This document shows, one piece after another, positions 45,601 to 57,360 of a stretch of DNA of 64,000 nt. Each line of letters opens with the position of its first letter. Within the stretch, counting starts at the first letter, position 1. Both the position numbers and the translations under genes were made by a program. Origin of the DNA: Pictodentalium vernedei (taxonomy: Eukaryota; Mollusca; Scaphopoda; Dentaliida; Dentaliidae); assembly GCA_031216915.1 (NCBI GenBank), contig CM062290.1:251850581-251914580 (forward strand), written 5' to 3'. The notes under the pieces are model-generated. The model worked only from the letters and a program-made list of their open reading frames with translations. It was not told the DNA's origin and searched no databases.

Positions 45601-46010
45601 CATATTAATTTAGTTATTGGTCTTTAACCCTTTACCTTAGGAATCGGATGTTTCCCGCTGCGTTATGTACAAACTGAGCAGTTGAAAAAAAAAATTCCCC
45701 CCAAAAAATTCGAAACCATATCATGTGACTTGCTTACTGAAACGACCTCGTCGAGCTCGTTTTAATAAGGAATCTGACTTGGTTTTGTTGTAATGTTTGG
45801 AAAAACTTGAAAAAATAATATTTGAAATAAACAATTTTGAAATCAAGTGCGCTGGGTAAAGTGTTAAGGTCACATGTGTCTGCACAATGGCTAATCGTGA
45901 CCACAACATGGATATAAAGTCAAGTCCAGCCATCCAGACTTGCATCCCAAGTATTGGTGACCAGGTCCTGTTTTACCAGTAAAAGTGCTTGTTTACCATC
46001 AAGTTAACAA
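45601..46010 (-). repeat. SINE-like repeat, family F, split by a TTAA MITE
   Basis: The tail TTATTGGTCTTTAA is split by the family B MITE; the copy then continues GGTCACATGTGTCTGCACAA to the CAGTAAAAGTGCTTG body. Confidence 0.75.
45624..45867 (+). mobile_element. Palindromic TTAA MITE, family B, decayed, nested
   Basis: TTAA on both sides, ends CCCTTTACCTTAGGAATCGG and GCTGGGTAAAGTG. The hairpin is partly decayed (GAAACGACCTCGTCGAGCTC). Confidence 0.8.
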
Positions 46011-46409
46011 ATTTCATCGCTGCCATGGCAACCATTTGCCAAGTGCTGTTAAATGAAACACTACAAAAATACCGTTGTAGATGCGAGGAAAATGACCGTT
46101 AAGAAGGTTCTGGAACAGCTATAACGTGAACTACTATTATTTTTGGAAATAACCACCATCTTTATTCGCTTGTAGAGTACAGCCGGAAGACTGACATTTC
46201 GTTTAACATTACTGCTGTGATACAAGGCTATTTAATTGTCAATAGGAATAAGCCAAACCAGTTAATATTGATTTTGGAAGTTGTCGAGTCTTCCCATAGT
46301 GCAATAGAAAAATTAATCAATACCATTTCCTTTACAACACGGGTGACGCCTAAGAGTCCGGATTAGAACCCCGCCTCCCCCCCCCCCCGGCCAAATTCAT
46401 CGAAAAGAA
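46011..46409. other. No gene; poly(C) tract
   Basis: C-rich run at 46374-46388; nothing else seen. Confidence 0.4.
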
Positions 46410-46660
46410 TTAACCCTTTACCCAACGAATCGCCCGCATCCGCCCGAGTAATATGCAAACTCAGCAGTTGAAAAAATATTATTTTTCAAAAAATGTCAAC
46501 AAAACCATATCATGTGACTCCTCGTTGGAACGAGCTCGACGAGCTCGTTCCAACGAGGGGTCACATGATATGGTTTTGTTGATATTTTTTGGAAAATTTT
46601 AAAAAATGATATTTAAAAAATTAAATTTTGATATCGTCTGCGTTGGGTAAAGGGTTTTAA
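46410..46660 (+). mobile_element. Palindromic TTAA MITE, family B
   Basis: Complete copy; ends CCCTTTACCCAACGAATCGC and GCGTTGGGTAAAGGG. Hairpin arms with G/C at the variable position; loop GAC. Confidence 0.9.
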
Positions 46661-46804
46661 ACGAACATCCTAAAGATAGAGACAATACTCCCGAAGACCC
46701 GCGACACGTACAAAATAGAAATAACCCTTTCAGCACAATCACTGGTCGACATCTATTCTCTGTTGTGAGTTATATCGTACATATTAAATTTGAGGCTTGT
46801 GGAG

Positions 46805-46856
46805 TATCAAAAACAGGTGTCGTGTCGATCCGCTATGACACCTGTTTTTTGATACC
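46805..46856. repeat. Short hairpin
   Basis: TATCAAAAACAGGTGTCGTG pairs with ATGACACCTGTTTTTTGATA; arms of about 20 bp, close upstream of a SINE. Confidence 0.6.
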
Positions 46857-46889
46857 CTAGTTCTTCAAGCCCACTTTCTTTGTTGCATT

Positions 46890-47250
46890 CATTCATTTAT
46901 TTGTTTATTGGGGTTTAACGACGCTTTCGCCAGCCAAGGTCACCTCGTGTCGGACAGTTTTATGGGTGGAGGAAGCCGGAGCAGACAGAGAGGAGCACCG
47001 AGCAACGGCGAGCAACTGCCAGGCTTCCCAACATACTAACTCCATACAAGCAGGGTTAGCATTGTTTGAAGACAAGTACACCATCGATGTGCAGTACCCC
47101 TTAGTACACAGCGCCACCATGCCACCACGTGGGCAATGGGGGTCAAGTGTCTTACCCAAGGACACAACGCGGATGCCACAGGTGGGATTTGAACTAAGGA
47201 CCTCTTCGCTTGCAGTCTGCACCTCTAGCTACTGAGCTATCGAGTCCCCT
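46890..47250 (-). repeat. tRNA-headed SINE
   Basis: Minus-strand head with CTCAGTAGCTAGAGGTGCAG, the shared body, and a tail with GCGTCGTTAAACCCCAATAA. Open frames on both strands are SINE sequence. Confidence 0.85.
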
Positions 47251-47671
47251 TTTTGCATTTCGTTTTGACTCTCTCAGAGCCTCTAGAGTCACGAATATTG
47301 CGACTTTTTACCAATCAAAACAAAACTTCTCTCACCGGTCCGAACCATGGTCAGTTCGGGTCAGTGGGTCCGAGGACTCACCACCCACCCCAATATCGGG
47401 GATCATAGCACCCACGTCGTGGAAATCCAGGTGCAACCCCTGGTTTGACAAAGCCGATTGAGCTATGTCAAACAAGCTTCAATTGATTAAATTTCTAGCT
47501 GCAGCAAGGAAATAAGTTACTGCCTGAAATTCATGTATGGAGTCACCACGAGGAACAGTGTTCAGGAGGTTATTATCACCCGGGTGGCTACAGATTGAAG
47601 AAATTAAAAACATTATACGTTAAGAATGACACCTTCAAGAAAAGTAATATAAAGTACCCAGTTTATCGAGG
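47251..47671. other. No recognisable feature
   Basis: The stretch CACCCACGTCGTGGAAATCC to GAGCTATGTC (47400-47470) resembles a diverged tRNA-like SINE head, but too weakly to annotate. Confidence 0.35.
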
Positions 47672-47965
47672 ATATTTATTTATTGGCGATTAAGGTCACA
47701 TACTTATGCACAATGGCTAATCATGGCCGTGACAGATTTACAGGTGGAGGAAGCCGGAGTACCCGGAGAGAACCACCATCGACGAGCAACTGTCAGCTCC
47801 TCAACATTCTAACTCTGTTCAAGCTCCGCTCAAGCAGGGTTACAACGATTGAAGACATGTGCACAATCGACGTACAGTGCGCCGTAGCACACGGCGTCAT
47901 CGTACCCTCATGTAGGCAACCGGGATAAAGTGCCTTGCCCAAGGACACAGCGCAGGTCGTCCTGG
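47672..47965 (-). repeat. SINE, head missing
   Basis: Minus-strand body (GCCTTGCCCAAGGACACAGC on the plus strand) and a tail with GACCTTAATCGCCAATAAAT. It ends abruptly before a recognisable tRNA or 5S head. Confidence 0.75.
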
Positions 47966-48302
47966 ACGGGGTTGTCGAGGATATATTTTCGTTTGTGTCC
48001 ACTAGTTAGTGTCCAATGATATAGATTAATAATATAAATGACGTCACTAGGCGCGATTATCTGTATATTGCTAGGGTGGTATCCTAACGCGCATCTCTGA
48101 AATCCAAGCAGAGATAAAATACAAAACAAAAAAAAAACTCCTTTTCAAAGAGAAATGGAAGCAAGAAGATAGACACTTATTTTTTGTTTTCCTTTTAATT
48201 TACAAGTTCAATCTTTGCTATTATGAAACGACGCCCCACTAGGTCTTTTCTCCGACTGCAAATATAATAATTGAAAATAGAACAAAGCCTAGTAAGCCTC
48301 TT
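47966..48302. other. No recognisable feature
   Basis: Nothing seen. Confidence 0.35.
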
Positions 48303-48545
48303 TTAACCCCTTTACTGCCACGTCTACTTTAACCATATATGGAGGACGTCTCTGTACATTTAATAAGACGTTTAATAAGATTTATGACACACTTGAAACT
48401 CTATCATCTAATTAATTGTTGGAAAGGGCTTTGTGAGCCCTTTCCAACAATTAATCAGATGATAGGTTTGGTCTGCGCATACCGGAATGAACAGATAATC
48501 ATCATAGTAGGTGACAATAGTCGCTTTCGGCAGAGTAAGTGTTAA
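48303..48545. mobile_element. TTAA MITE with a different hairpin (family E)
   Basis: Flanked by TTAA with ends CCCCTTTACTGCC and GGCAGAGTAAGTG. The centre pairs ATTGTTGGAAAGGGCT with AGCCCTTTCCAACAAT around TTGTG. Internal sequence is unrelated to families A, B and D. Confidence 0.85.
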
Positions 48546-49321
48546 ACATTTTACAAAGAGTTCTACAGGAAGAAAAGTGCTAAACTTCAAATAAAAAGTG
48601 AAGAACAAAAAAAAAAACATCACATTTGCGATTTAAATCATACATCATTGGAAAACGTTTTGTGGTCACGATGTCCGGTCATTCCAAAACGGTCGTCGTT
48701 TTGTAAATCTTAACTTTACTTATTTTCGACAAAGAGGCTACAGTAAATTTTGAGCCTCGCACAACTGTGATCTTCGCGCATGTGTACCGAGGGAGGTAAA
48801 AGAAGTTGCCCATGTGCATTGAAACAACTAACAGGGGTGGGAAAAAAGTTCAAAACGCAAACCATTACATACTTAGCATGTCCTTAACTCAAGTCTCCAA
48901 TGATATGTTTCTCATCCCTCATACTTGACAAAGGCATATATCATCGGGAGGACGGAATGTAGACCAACGTAAGTTGACCTCATATCACCTGTGTTATATG
49001 CCACGTCCAATTTTCCTTTTCCTCTTTTAGACCTCCAGTTGTCCTATCCTGACAAACAGGCTTTTACGACAACTACCTGGTGGGCATCAAGTACGTTAAA
49101 GGTATCCCATCATATACGCAGTGGCATAGATATCCTTTTCTGGTCGTGGGGCAACACAATAAAATTTCGGACAGAAATCAGCAATGCATAGGATTGCCAC
49201 ATGTCACAAGTGGCACGCGGCGGCGCATCGCATCGCTAAGCTTTTCTGGCATGACCTTCACTCCACCTTCACTTCACACGGCTAATACAGGTCACCTCTT
49301 CGATTCTAACAATGACAGATG
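48546..49321. other. No recognisable feature
   Basis: Short open frames only. Confidence 0.35.
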
Positions 49322-49570
49322 AGAATTTACTCTGCACGTTTCAATCCTTGGTATGTCTACAAAAACTACAGACCAAAAACAAATAAGTTCCAACGAAACG
49401 TTTTGGTCATAGACCTCCTGCGCCCCGTTTATATTTGCCCCTGGCCGGACGAGTCGCTTTCTTCCTTGGAATGAAGCACAAACAAGATGAACAACAAAAA
49501 CACAAAGCAAAATTGTGTACAAAGCACACATATTACAGCAGAGGAGCTTACATATACAAACATTCAGCAA
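49322..49570 (-). CDS. Possible exon with signal-peptide-like start
   Basis: The minus-strand frame begins MLNVCICKLLCCNMCALYTI and continues LLCVFVVHLVCA, a hydrophobic core ending in a plausible signal-peptidase site (VCA), then a basic hydrophilic stretch (SFQGRKRLVRPG). It could be the first exon of a secreted protein; GCAGAGTAAAT near 49340 could be a donor. No conserved domain is visible and chance is a serious alternative. Confidence 0.2.
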
Positions 49571-49959
49571 AGCATTAAATATGTATAAATAATATAATTT
49601 CTATAAACATGTAGTACAAATAAATATACATTTTGTGTGGCGATATTTTATATTTAATTATAAATTTATTTCTTTATATTTATCAATGTTTCGATATTAT
49701 TCGATGATTTACAATAGAACGAGTAATGGTAACATCTGCTGTTATAGGCGGAAAGTCATCCTGAAGGAAGGTGTGGGGGGGGGGGGGTGGGGGTGGGTAT
49801 GCAGAACGGAGGGCTGCAGATCTTAAATCTTTCAACCCTGACGCCCTGAAGGTATAGTCTTATTCAGTACGCTCAAGTGGGGAATGGGCGAGTCCTTGTT
49901 ATATCTGTAAGGGGGTTTCAGTAATATGGAACTGTACGATTTAATTATTACTCAACATC
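49571..49959. other. No gene; poly(G) tract
   Basis: A G-rich run lies at 49775-49797. Nothing else seen. Confidence 0.4.
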
Positions 49960-50110
49960 CTTTCAAATTTGGTACCGCCATGCGATCTCAGATTTCCGAT
50001 CGAATTGAATCCTGGATCGACTCAGGCAGTTGATTTCCAATCGAATCGAATCGAATCTCGAATCGAATCCCATTTTGCATGTATCGCACCTTCTTACAAC
50101 TGCAAATTTT
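49960..50110. repeat. TCGAATCGAATC-rich dispersed repeat
   Basis: Repeats of AATCGAATCGAATC as at 3735; the flanking CACCTTCTTACAACTG resembles that copy. Confidence 0.5.
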
Positions 50111-50164
50111 GTCAGTCTCAACTCACGTTTTGTAAAAATTAGGAATATTCCAGAACGGAAACAG

Positions 50165-50262
50165 AGTTGTGTCGGATGGAGAATGTTCTTGAACTCTGCT
50201 TCTATAATCAGGTCTCCTGTGCAGGAGACCTGATGATAGAAGAAGAGTTCAAGATGAGATGC
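50165..50262. repeat. Hairpin
   Basis: CTTGAACTCTGCTTCTAT and ATCAGGTCTCCTG pair with CAGGAGACCTGAT and AAGAAGAGTTCAAG; arms of about 32 bp with few mismatches. Confidence 0.7.
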
Positions 50263-50447
50263 TATGATTTTGAGAACATCTCGCCGATTTGGGAAATTTT
50301 CCGAAAACGTCGCGGCTGGGGTCAAATCGAATCAACAACTTTATTGTTACCAGTAAAGAGGCACTGTTCCACTTCCAGTTGTTCACACGGGGCAAGGCAC
50401 ATTCGTTACACAGTTGTAAATGACCTAACATGACATATTCAGTGACG

Positions 50448-51056
50448 GGTAATTATGGATTTAACGACATTTTCAACAGCCAGGGTAATTTCGTCGGATA
50501 ATTTGACAGGTTGAAAAAGTTGGAGTTCCTAGGGATAGCCGCTGACTGACAGGTGAGTAACTATTGGACTCTCGAACTTACTAAACCGTGACAGGAACAC
50601 TTAGCATCGGTTCAAGGAATGTGTACCATTGGCATTCAGTGTGCTTTAGATAAGATCACACGGCTGCCGTCCTCCCACGCAGGCAAATGAGCTTAACCCT
50701 TTACCTAACGTAACGGCCAAAACCGGCCAGCGCTATTCTCAAAAATCGCCAATTAATTTTCATTATTTTTTTCATTTTTTGTCTCAAAAACATAGGTTAT
50801 GACCCCTCGTTGGAACGAGCTCGTCGAGCTCGTTCCAACGAGGGGTCATAACCTATGTTTTTGAGACAAAAAATGAAAAAAATTAGTTATTCAAGCATTA
50901 TTTTTGCAAGTGTCGTCTGCTTTTTAGGTTAGGTAAAGGGTTAGGTGTCTTGTTCAAAGACACAACGGAGATGACTTGGGTCATATTCGAACATACAACC
51001 ATTCGAACTAAATTCTAAGGTGCTAACCCACGAGCGACTGCGCTCCCATTCCAGTA
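50448..51056 (-). repeat. tRNA-headed SINE, split by a TTAA MITE
   Basis: The tail and body run 50448-50692 and the head continues 50945-51056 (GTCTTGTTCAAAGACACAAC to GGTGCTAACCCACGAGCGAC). The break lies at the TTAA of the conserved GGGGTTAAGTGCCTTGCCC body motif. Confidence 0.8.
50693..50944 (+). mobile_element. Palindromic TTAA MITE, family A, nested
   Basis: TTAA on the left and TTAG (decayed) on the right, inserted into the SINE body. G/C at the variable position; loop GTC. Confidence 0.95.
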
Positions 51057-52142
51057 ATATAAACGAAGTAATTGTTCAGTGATTTTGAGGGGTAGGTCAA
51101 TCAAAACTTTAAACGTGCAGTCGCAAGTCTATACACTGAATATGTGAATTGGTTTAGCCCTAAATAATGAATATGGACTCGTCCAACTGATGCCATTGAC
51201 CTGGCATTTTAGATGTCATCGGGATTCAAGGTTAGGCCTACATATAGCCACATATCTAGAATTAATAATAGCACAATGTTAGACACACCATCACTTGATA
51301 TCCGTTTTTCACACATTTCTCGTATATAATTTTTACATTGTTTCATTTTTGTCAAAATATAATATCGTTTCTTTTTCAAGTCCAAATATTCCAGTTGACA
51401 ATGTGTGATTCATGAATGTGGCTTTCTGAAATTATAGGTGTCACATAAATCATACACACTATTTCATACATTGTTCCTGCGTGTACACGTATTTCACAAT
51501 TGTCCATTTTCGTCTTCTTTCAACATACGATCATCACACATGTCTCATCCTTATGGTTTGCACTTCTCTTTTTACAGCCTCACAAGAAAGGTAAAGGTTA
51601 TCGCATCATTATCAGGAGAGACAGCATTCCAAGAATTAGCAACATCTTGTCACAAGATATCTGTGAGGCAGCTACAAATACACAATTGAAAATGGTATCA
51701 TGTGCCAGCAATACATGAAAAAAATAACCCAATGAGAGGATCCAAGATCCACAAGTTGAGATTGCGCTTGGAAACCATTTTTAACAAAGATCTTTTCATA
51801 AAAACAGCCCCGTGCCGGGATCCTTCTGCCCTCTTCGGTAAAGTGTCTGGGGGGCCCACGCCATTGGGAAAATTTGTGGCTTGGAGGCTCCAACTGGGAA
51901 TTTGTTTTGGAGGGGAAAAACATGCAAAGACGAAGAAATTTTGCATTCGAAACATTTGGACAGATACCTAATATACTGCATGTATACTACAAGTAGGTTT
52001 TCTACAAGTAAGTTTTATAATAATCAGTCACATGGAATCATGTTCTCGCAGTCTCTGTAAACTGTTTTTACACGATTAAAGAAAAACTTGTCATTTTTCG
52101 TCGAATTAAGAGACTTCGTTAGGCAAGCAATTTAAATTTAAT
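51057..52142. other. No recognisable feature
   Basis: Overlapping open frames on both strands at 51672-51981 show no recognisable domain. Confidence 0.35.
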
Positions 52143-52246
52143 GAACAAATGGTGCCCTAAACTGGGTGGTCATAAGGGCTCAGAAAACCAATGGTTTTCT
52201 GAGGCCTTTTGACTACCCAGTTCAGGGCACCAGATGTGCATTAATC
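52143..52246. repeat. Large hairpin
   Basis: TGGTGCCCTAAACTGGGTGG at the left pairs with the right arm ending ACCCAGTTCAGGGCACCA. The inner arms GGGCTCAGAAAACCA and TGGTTTTCTGAGGCC meet at the centre. Arms are about 46 bp. Confidence 0.8.
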
Positions 52247-52789
52247 TTTTGTTTGCGTGGGAACTGAGATTGGGAAATTTGGAGTTACGAATTGGGAAAA
52301 TCATCGCCAAATGTCATTGGGAAAGGGTCCTATAAACAGATCCTGTAGATACCAAAATGAATGTCCGCCATGATCTTCAACCTTATCGCTTCCGATATCA
52401 AAATCAATATGGTTATTCTTTGTGCTGGGCTGTATTTCGATTTTCCGGTTTGGTTCCGGTTTCTGCGGCAAACCAGAAAACCGAACTGCATGAACCAGCC
52501 AAAAACCGGCCTTACTATTTTACTGTGTTTGCGGATAAACTGATCAATCCGTCTTTTCCGAAAAAATTGGAACGATTTAAACCTAGAAACACAACAACAC
52601 AGTAGACCCCTGTTTAAAAATGCAGTAATTAAAACAACTCTATTCATATTACTGCGCCACTACTTGTGCCAATGCGTCTTGTTCTGATTGTTTTGTTTTA
52701 ATAAAGGGATCTCATCTTCCAAACCCATTAGTTCTTCTTTCAAAATATTAATCTGTTAAACTGGTGTGACTTTTGTAAAAGATAAGGCA
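52247..52789. other. No recognisable feature
   Basis: CCGGTTTGGTTCCGGTTTC near 52447 is a short low-complexity stretch. No gene. Confidence 0.35.
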
Positions 52790-53040
52790 AAACCCCCGAG
52801 GCAAATACAAAATGAAAAGGCTTTGATGTCAAGAAATCTGGTGTGTGGGAATGGCGAGAAGACAGCCTCTCCGGCTATGCCATTTCCATGCAGTGTACAC
52901 CTACCTTGTTATTAGTTGATTGATATTGTATTTGTGTATGCGGCAAAATAAAGTTCGTTCGTTCGTTCGTTCGTTCGTTCGTTCGTTCGTTCGTTCGTTC
53001 GTTCGTTTGTTCTTTCGTTCGTTCATTCATTCATTCATTC
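52790..53040 (+). mobile_element. Retroposon 3' end with (TTCG)n tail
   Basis: TGTATGCGGCAAAATAAAGT is followed by about fifteen GTTC units and then ATTC units. Some LINEs end in a short repeated motif instead of poly(A), and this looks like such a tail. No coding part remains. Confidence 0.55.
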
Positions 53041-53493
53041 TGGGCTAATGACCACTATGGACTTTCATCACATAGTCTATCCGGGAAAGGGACGTTGAAC
53101 TCACAGGTACTCGACACAAGCTGTGAAATCGAAAGAAAAATTATATCTGATAGCATTATGAATCGATGCTGACTTGCCCCCATAATGGTATATAAATATT
53201 AACAAGGTAGACAACTCGCTTTTCGAAAACAATAGAACTCATCTTCATTATACTCCCCTCAAATTTGATTCACCCAAAGTATCCAGCAGTACCCGGTGTC
53301 AGTGGAAAGGGAAAGGAATAAGCTTAAGCTTTGCAGTGGTGCATTACACCACTGTTGGGTTGACTTGGGTTATTGATTATAACTGGCAGAAGTCGCAGAC
53401 AAGGCCGAAAAACACTTATTCGGACTTAGATTGATCGTTTTGTTTTGGGGGTCATCGTTGTTCAAAGTGAGATTCAAGTCACTGGAGTTGTGG
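53041..53493. other. No recognisable feature
   Basis: Nothing seen. Confidence 0.3.
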
Positions 53494-53605
53494 GGGAGAA
53501 TCGGGAAAGCCCAGGAAAGAGCGCGCCTAAAGTACAACTTAGGAGTAAAGGAGACCGTGGAACATTTCATTTTAGAATGCCCCAAATATTTGCCTAAGAG
53601 ATTAG
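53494..53605 (+). pseudogene. Possible LINE C-terminal fragment
   Basis: The plus strand reads GVKETVEHFILECPKYLPKR. The ETVEHFxLECPxY pattern is typical of the Cys/His C-terminus of LINE polyproteins. The preceding cysteines are missing (LKYNLGVKE). It runs into a poly(G) tract at 53636-53650. Confidence 0.55.
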
Positions 53606-53934
53606 GAGGGAGAGGGAGGAATGACCCGGGTGGGGAGGGGGGGGGGGGGGTCGGTTGATATAGGTCTCCTTGTTAGAGGACCGCCTCAAATCAGTGGAAG
53701 GCCAAAGAATTATTATTATCAGAGTAGTTCAACGTTATCATCAAACACCGTGGTTCTGGGACAGTGAACAAGTGAACACAATTGCAATTCCAGAAGAAAT
53801 ATTAGAGTAAGATCCAATGACTGGCCACCCTATTTCTTTACAGTCGAATAGAAGGTGAACGAATCGATCGTTCGCCAAATTTCTGCAGGCCTAAGATATA
53901 CATATTATAAATATTGAACGTCTTGGGGATGAGT

Positions 53935-54035
53935 ATGATAAAATAGTGGCCCTTCGGGAAGAATAGTGCACACGCCGAATGCGAGTGGACTATTCTTCTT
54001 CGAGGACTGCTCTTTTGACATACTCATCGACATGT
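53935..54035. repeat. Large imperfect hairpin
   Basis: GATGAGTATGATAAAATAGT and GAAGAATAGTGCACACGCCG on the left pair with GCGAGTGGACTATTCTTCTT and TTTGACATACTCATCGAC on the right; arms of about 48 bp. Confidence 0.7.
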
Positions 54036-54400
54036 AATAATTATTATATTATATAGAACAAACCTAGGACAAATCTCGCTACCTATCAGACTTCCACCCC
54101 AAAGTTCTCTCACTATTACAATGCACCAAGGACTTGCCCACGATAAGCATTTCCATTATTGAACTTGGAAACAGCGAAACAGAATTCTTAAAAAATTAAA
54201 AAAATTATCTTGAAAGGGCATATTGTATTCCATCAGACAAACCTCCCGGAATGTTTCACGGCTATTTTTTGAAAGTGTATGATGAAGTGCACGGTTATTT
54301 TTAGACCCTCTGTAGGTAAGGCTATCGGAAATAATATAGTATCTCTCACACAATAAGGGAAATGAAAAGTCACGTGAGATATCATATGCATATATATTAC
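54036..54400 (-). other. Intron 3' of the LDLa exon (minus strand)
   Basis: Follows the donor at 54400. No further exon was recognised before the hairpin. Confidence 0.4.
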
Positions 54401-54577
54401 CATCTCCTGGATTTTTGTCATTTAATGTTTCGTATCGGATACAGTCGCTTTCGTCACTTCCATCATGACAATGTACCACCTTATCACATCTCTGTTCTCC
54501 TGGAACACACTGTTTCCTGTTCGCACAAATGAAGAACGTTTCTAAGCATTTCGACATATCGAAATTCAATGGAAGAT
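54401..54577 (-). CDS. LDL-receptor class A exon (partial gene)
   Basis: The exon encodes one LDLa module: CLETFFICANRKQCVPGEQR, then CDKVVHCHDGSDESDC. All six cysteines are present, in the usual order, as is the calcium-binding DGSDESD. LDLa modules bind ligands outside the cell and occur in lipoprotein receptors, SCO-spondin-like proteins and other multidomain secreted proteins. The acceptor is TTTCTACCCTTCAG and the donor is GGAGATG/GTAATA. The exon is 177 bp (59 codons), with both junctions in phase 1, the common arrangement for exon-shuffled modules. The TSP1 exon about 3.8 kb upstream on the same strand has the same phases, so both probably belong to one gene. Which protein it is cannot be said from one module. 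Confidence 0.85.
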
Positions 54578-55317
54578 CTGAAGGGTAGAAATATAAATAT
54601 ATATGTGGGTGTATGCATTTATGTAATATATTTATATCGGTATACAGGACTCTAAATTTTCCCACTTTAGGTATAATAAACGCTTTCCGAATGTATTGGT
54701 AACGTACCTATATTCCTATATGGCAACGTACCTATATTCCTATACTCCCGAGGTACCGATTTTCCGAAGACACAATAATCGTAAAGTCACATATTCCGAA
54801 CGTACGATACTCCGACGAACCGATATACCTAAGTCCAATAGTCACCGTGATTCATAAAGGGTTGATTGGGAGTGTTGTTAACCTCGAACTTAAGAAAATC
54901 CACGTTTTGTGGAGCAGAAAAACACATGATTTGTCAAGCAATGAGCAAAGGGTAAGTGACATCAGCACATCCAATATACAACGCAAAACAAACAGAAAAA
55001 AGTTTGATCAGAGACTTTCAGGAAATTAGTATTTTTACATGTCTTCGTCTATAACGATGGATTGTAGATAAAATTTTGCCACACGTTTTTAAGGCAGAGA
55101 TGCAAAACGCGGCAGGTCACTTTGCAGAAGCAACGAAATGTCGCAAAGACAAAATGCCGCAATCTGATACCAGGACCTTCACGTCTGGAAATGAAGGGCT
55201 CATATCGTAACCCGTTAGCAGGTTACGCTATATAGCGTGGAGGCAACCCACTGGAAAACGTTGTTGTGATGCTTTTCCGCCTTCTCTATTTTACTACGAC
55301 AGTGCTAGTTTGCATCT
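54578..55317 (-). other. Presumed intron; no feature
   Basis: A duplicated AACGTACCTATATTCCTATA lies near 54700-54745. No other exon was recognised. Confidence 0.4.
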
Positions 55318-55425
55318 TATCGGGATTTCCTCCAAAATAAATAACACCAACAAACGCGGGATCTGGCCAAAACGAGATCACGCGTTTGTTATTGCTATTT
55401 ATTCAGGCAGAAATTTTTAAGGTGG
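55318..55425. repeat. Hairpin
   Basis: AAATAAATAACACCAACAAA and GCGGGATCT pair imperfectly with AGATCACGCGTTTGTT and ATTGCTATTTATT. Confidence 0.6.
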
Positions 55426-55934
55426 AAACAATATGCCATCATATTGATAATGTGGATGCAATCGTCAACCACTGAGACCAGATGGTTCCGAAAGTTTGTC
55501 AAGTCTTTCTGGAAAAAACAAACGTTGCATTACTTTGTCACAACCTGTAGTTCGTTCGCGTATTCGGTATTGACGTAACCCCAACGTACGCTAAATGAAG
55601 GAAGAGGGAGGATCAAGAAAAATGGGCGGGACACATAGGATTTTGTAAATTTTAAAATTTTAAAATTTGTGTGTAATCTTTATCTAACTACCTTTTCGTC
55701 CAAGAAACAGGCTTGTGACCCAAACAGGGCTTGATTCGAAATCATGATTAGATGCCACAAACGGAAATATATATATGCATTGAATGTATGGTTAGATGAG
55801 CAGGATGGGGAACAATGTTGATCAACAGATATCACAAATCACTAATATATATATTATAATATGATAACGAACAGCACCGGGAAAAGCACATTTTTGTTAA
55901 AGTCATTTCTGTCACATGGAAACTGAAAACTCCT
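55426..55934. other. Presumed intron; no feature
   Basis: Nothing seen except short AT runs. Confidence 0.35.
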
Positions 55935-56191
55935 TTAACTCTTTACCCAACGTAACGGCCAAAACCGGCCAGCGCTATTCTCAAAAATCTAAAAAAAACC
56001 TAATTTTCATTATTTTTTCATTTTTTGTCTCAAAAACATTGGTTATGACCCCTCGTTGGAACGAGCTCGTCGAGCTCGTTCCAACGAGGGATCATAACCT
56101 ATGTTTTTGAGACAAAAAATGAAACCAGTTAGTTATTCAAGAATTTTTTTTTGCAAGTGTCGTCTGCTTTTCATGTTAGGTAAAGGGTTAA
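55935..56191 (+). mobile_element. Palindromic TTAA MITE, family A
   Basis: TTAA on both sides, left end CTCTTTACCCAACG. Hairpin with G/C at the variable position. Lies in the presumed intron between the two host exons. Confidence 0.95.
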
Positions 56192-56871
56192 CGTCTCCAC
56201 ATTATTGGTGCATTTTTTTCTAATTTCGCATCATACTCAGAGATGCGTGTGTATTGATAACATTATTGCTATTTTTTATTCCTCAAAAATGTGTTGGTGT
56301 GTGGAGTGGGAGTCAAATTTGAAAAAGTAGTGTTAACAGATCTACCACTGGAAACATTGGTATACAGTCCAGCAAACTGAAGTTTGGACTGAGCAGTATT
56401 CGGCAAGGCAAGTGCAGAACGTCCAAACGTCTCAAACGGAGCTTTACCCCAGAACAATTTGAAATTGGATCTCCTTTGAAGCGATATACTGGTACCCGTA
56501 GAGGTTTCCTAGCGTTACTGTGACATTAATAGTAATATATAAAAGTCAATTCACAAACAGCCAACAGTCTTCATGCACTGTTCTAGAGGCTTGGATCGGT
56601 GTCTGTCCGAAATTTTGTCACAACAGCCACATCTTACTCATTAGAATATTTACAGCAATAAGTTATTTGTTTATTTATTAGTTTTCGTTTCGTAAGCCCA
56701 CCCCATCAATGGAACAAGCTCCCAAAGTTCGTTTCAATGAGAGATCAAAAGCTATATTTTAAAACGGAAAAGAAGCCGACTTTTCCTTGAATAAATATTG
56801 TCAGGAAAACTTTTAGCTGGGATTCTTCAAACTTTTTTCGTTTTTTGGACCCACTGAAGCATTGCATTATG
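56192..56871. other. Presumed intron with an old MITE scrap
   Basis: 56695-56770 (ATCAATGGAACAAGCTC, GTTTCAATGAGAGATCAAAA) is a decayed hairpin tip of the A/B type. No exon seen. Confidence 0.45.
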
Positions 56872-57112
56872 TCTTTACCTACCCTAGTGGCCCAAATCGA
56901 ACAGCCGTATTCACAAAAACGCCCTTCAAAACTGATTATTTTTTAAATTTCTGCCTCAAAAACATAGCTTTGACTCCTCATTGGAACGAGCTCTTGGAGA
57001 GGTCGTTTCAATGAGGGGTCAAAAGCTATGTTTTTTAGGCAGAAAATGAACATTTTTAGTGATATAAGATATTTTTACAAATGTCGCCGATTCAGGTTGG
57101 GTGAAGCGTTAA
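56872..57112 (+). mobile_element. Old diverged TTAA MITE of the A/B group
   Basis: Runs from GTCTTTACCTACCCTAGTGG to GGTTGGGTGAAGCGTTAA. The hairpin is ATTGGAACGAGCTC and GGTCGTTTCAATGAGGGG. It lies directly beside the young copy at 57109 and shares its TTAA. Another decayed scrap lies at 57418-57505. Confidence 0.7.
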
Positions 57113-57360
57113 CCCTTTACCCAACGTAACGGCCAAAACCGGCCAGCGCTATTCTCCAAAATCGCCAATTAATTTTCATTATTTTTTCATTTTTTTGTCT
57201 CAAAAACATAGGTTATGACCCCTCATTGGAACGAGCTCGTCGAGCTCGTTCCAATGAGGGGTCATAACCTATGTTTTTGAGACAAAAAATGAAAAAAAAT
57301 AGTTATTCAAGAATTTTTTTTGCAAGTGTCGTCTGCTTTTCATGTTAGGTAAAGGGTTAA
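57109..57360 (+). mobile_element. Palindromic TTAA MITE, family A
   Basis: Complete copy, A/T at the variable arm position, loop GTC. Its left TTAA is also the right end of an older relative. Confidence 0.95.
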
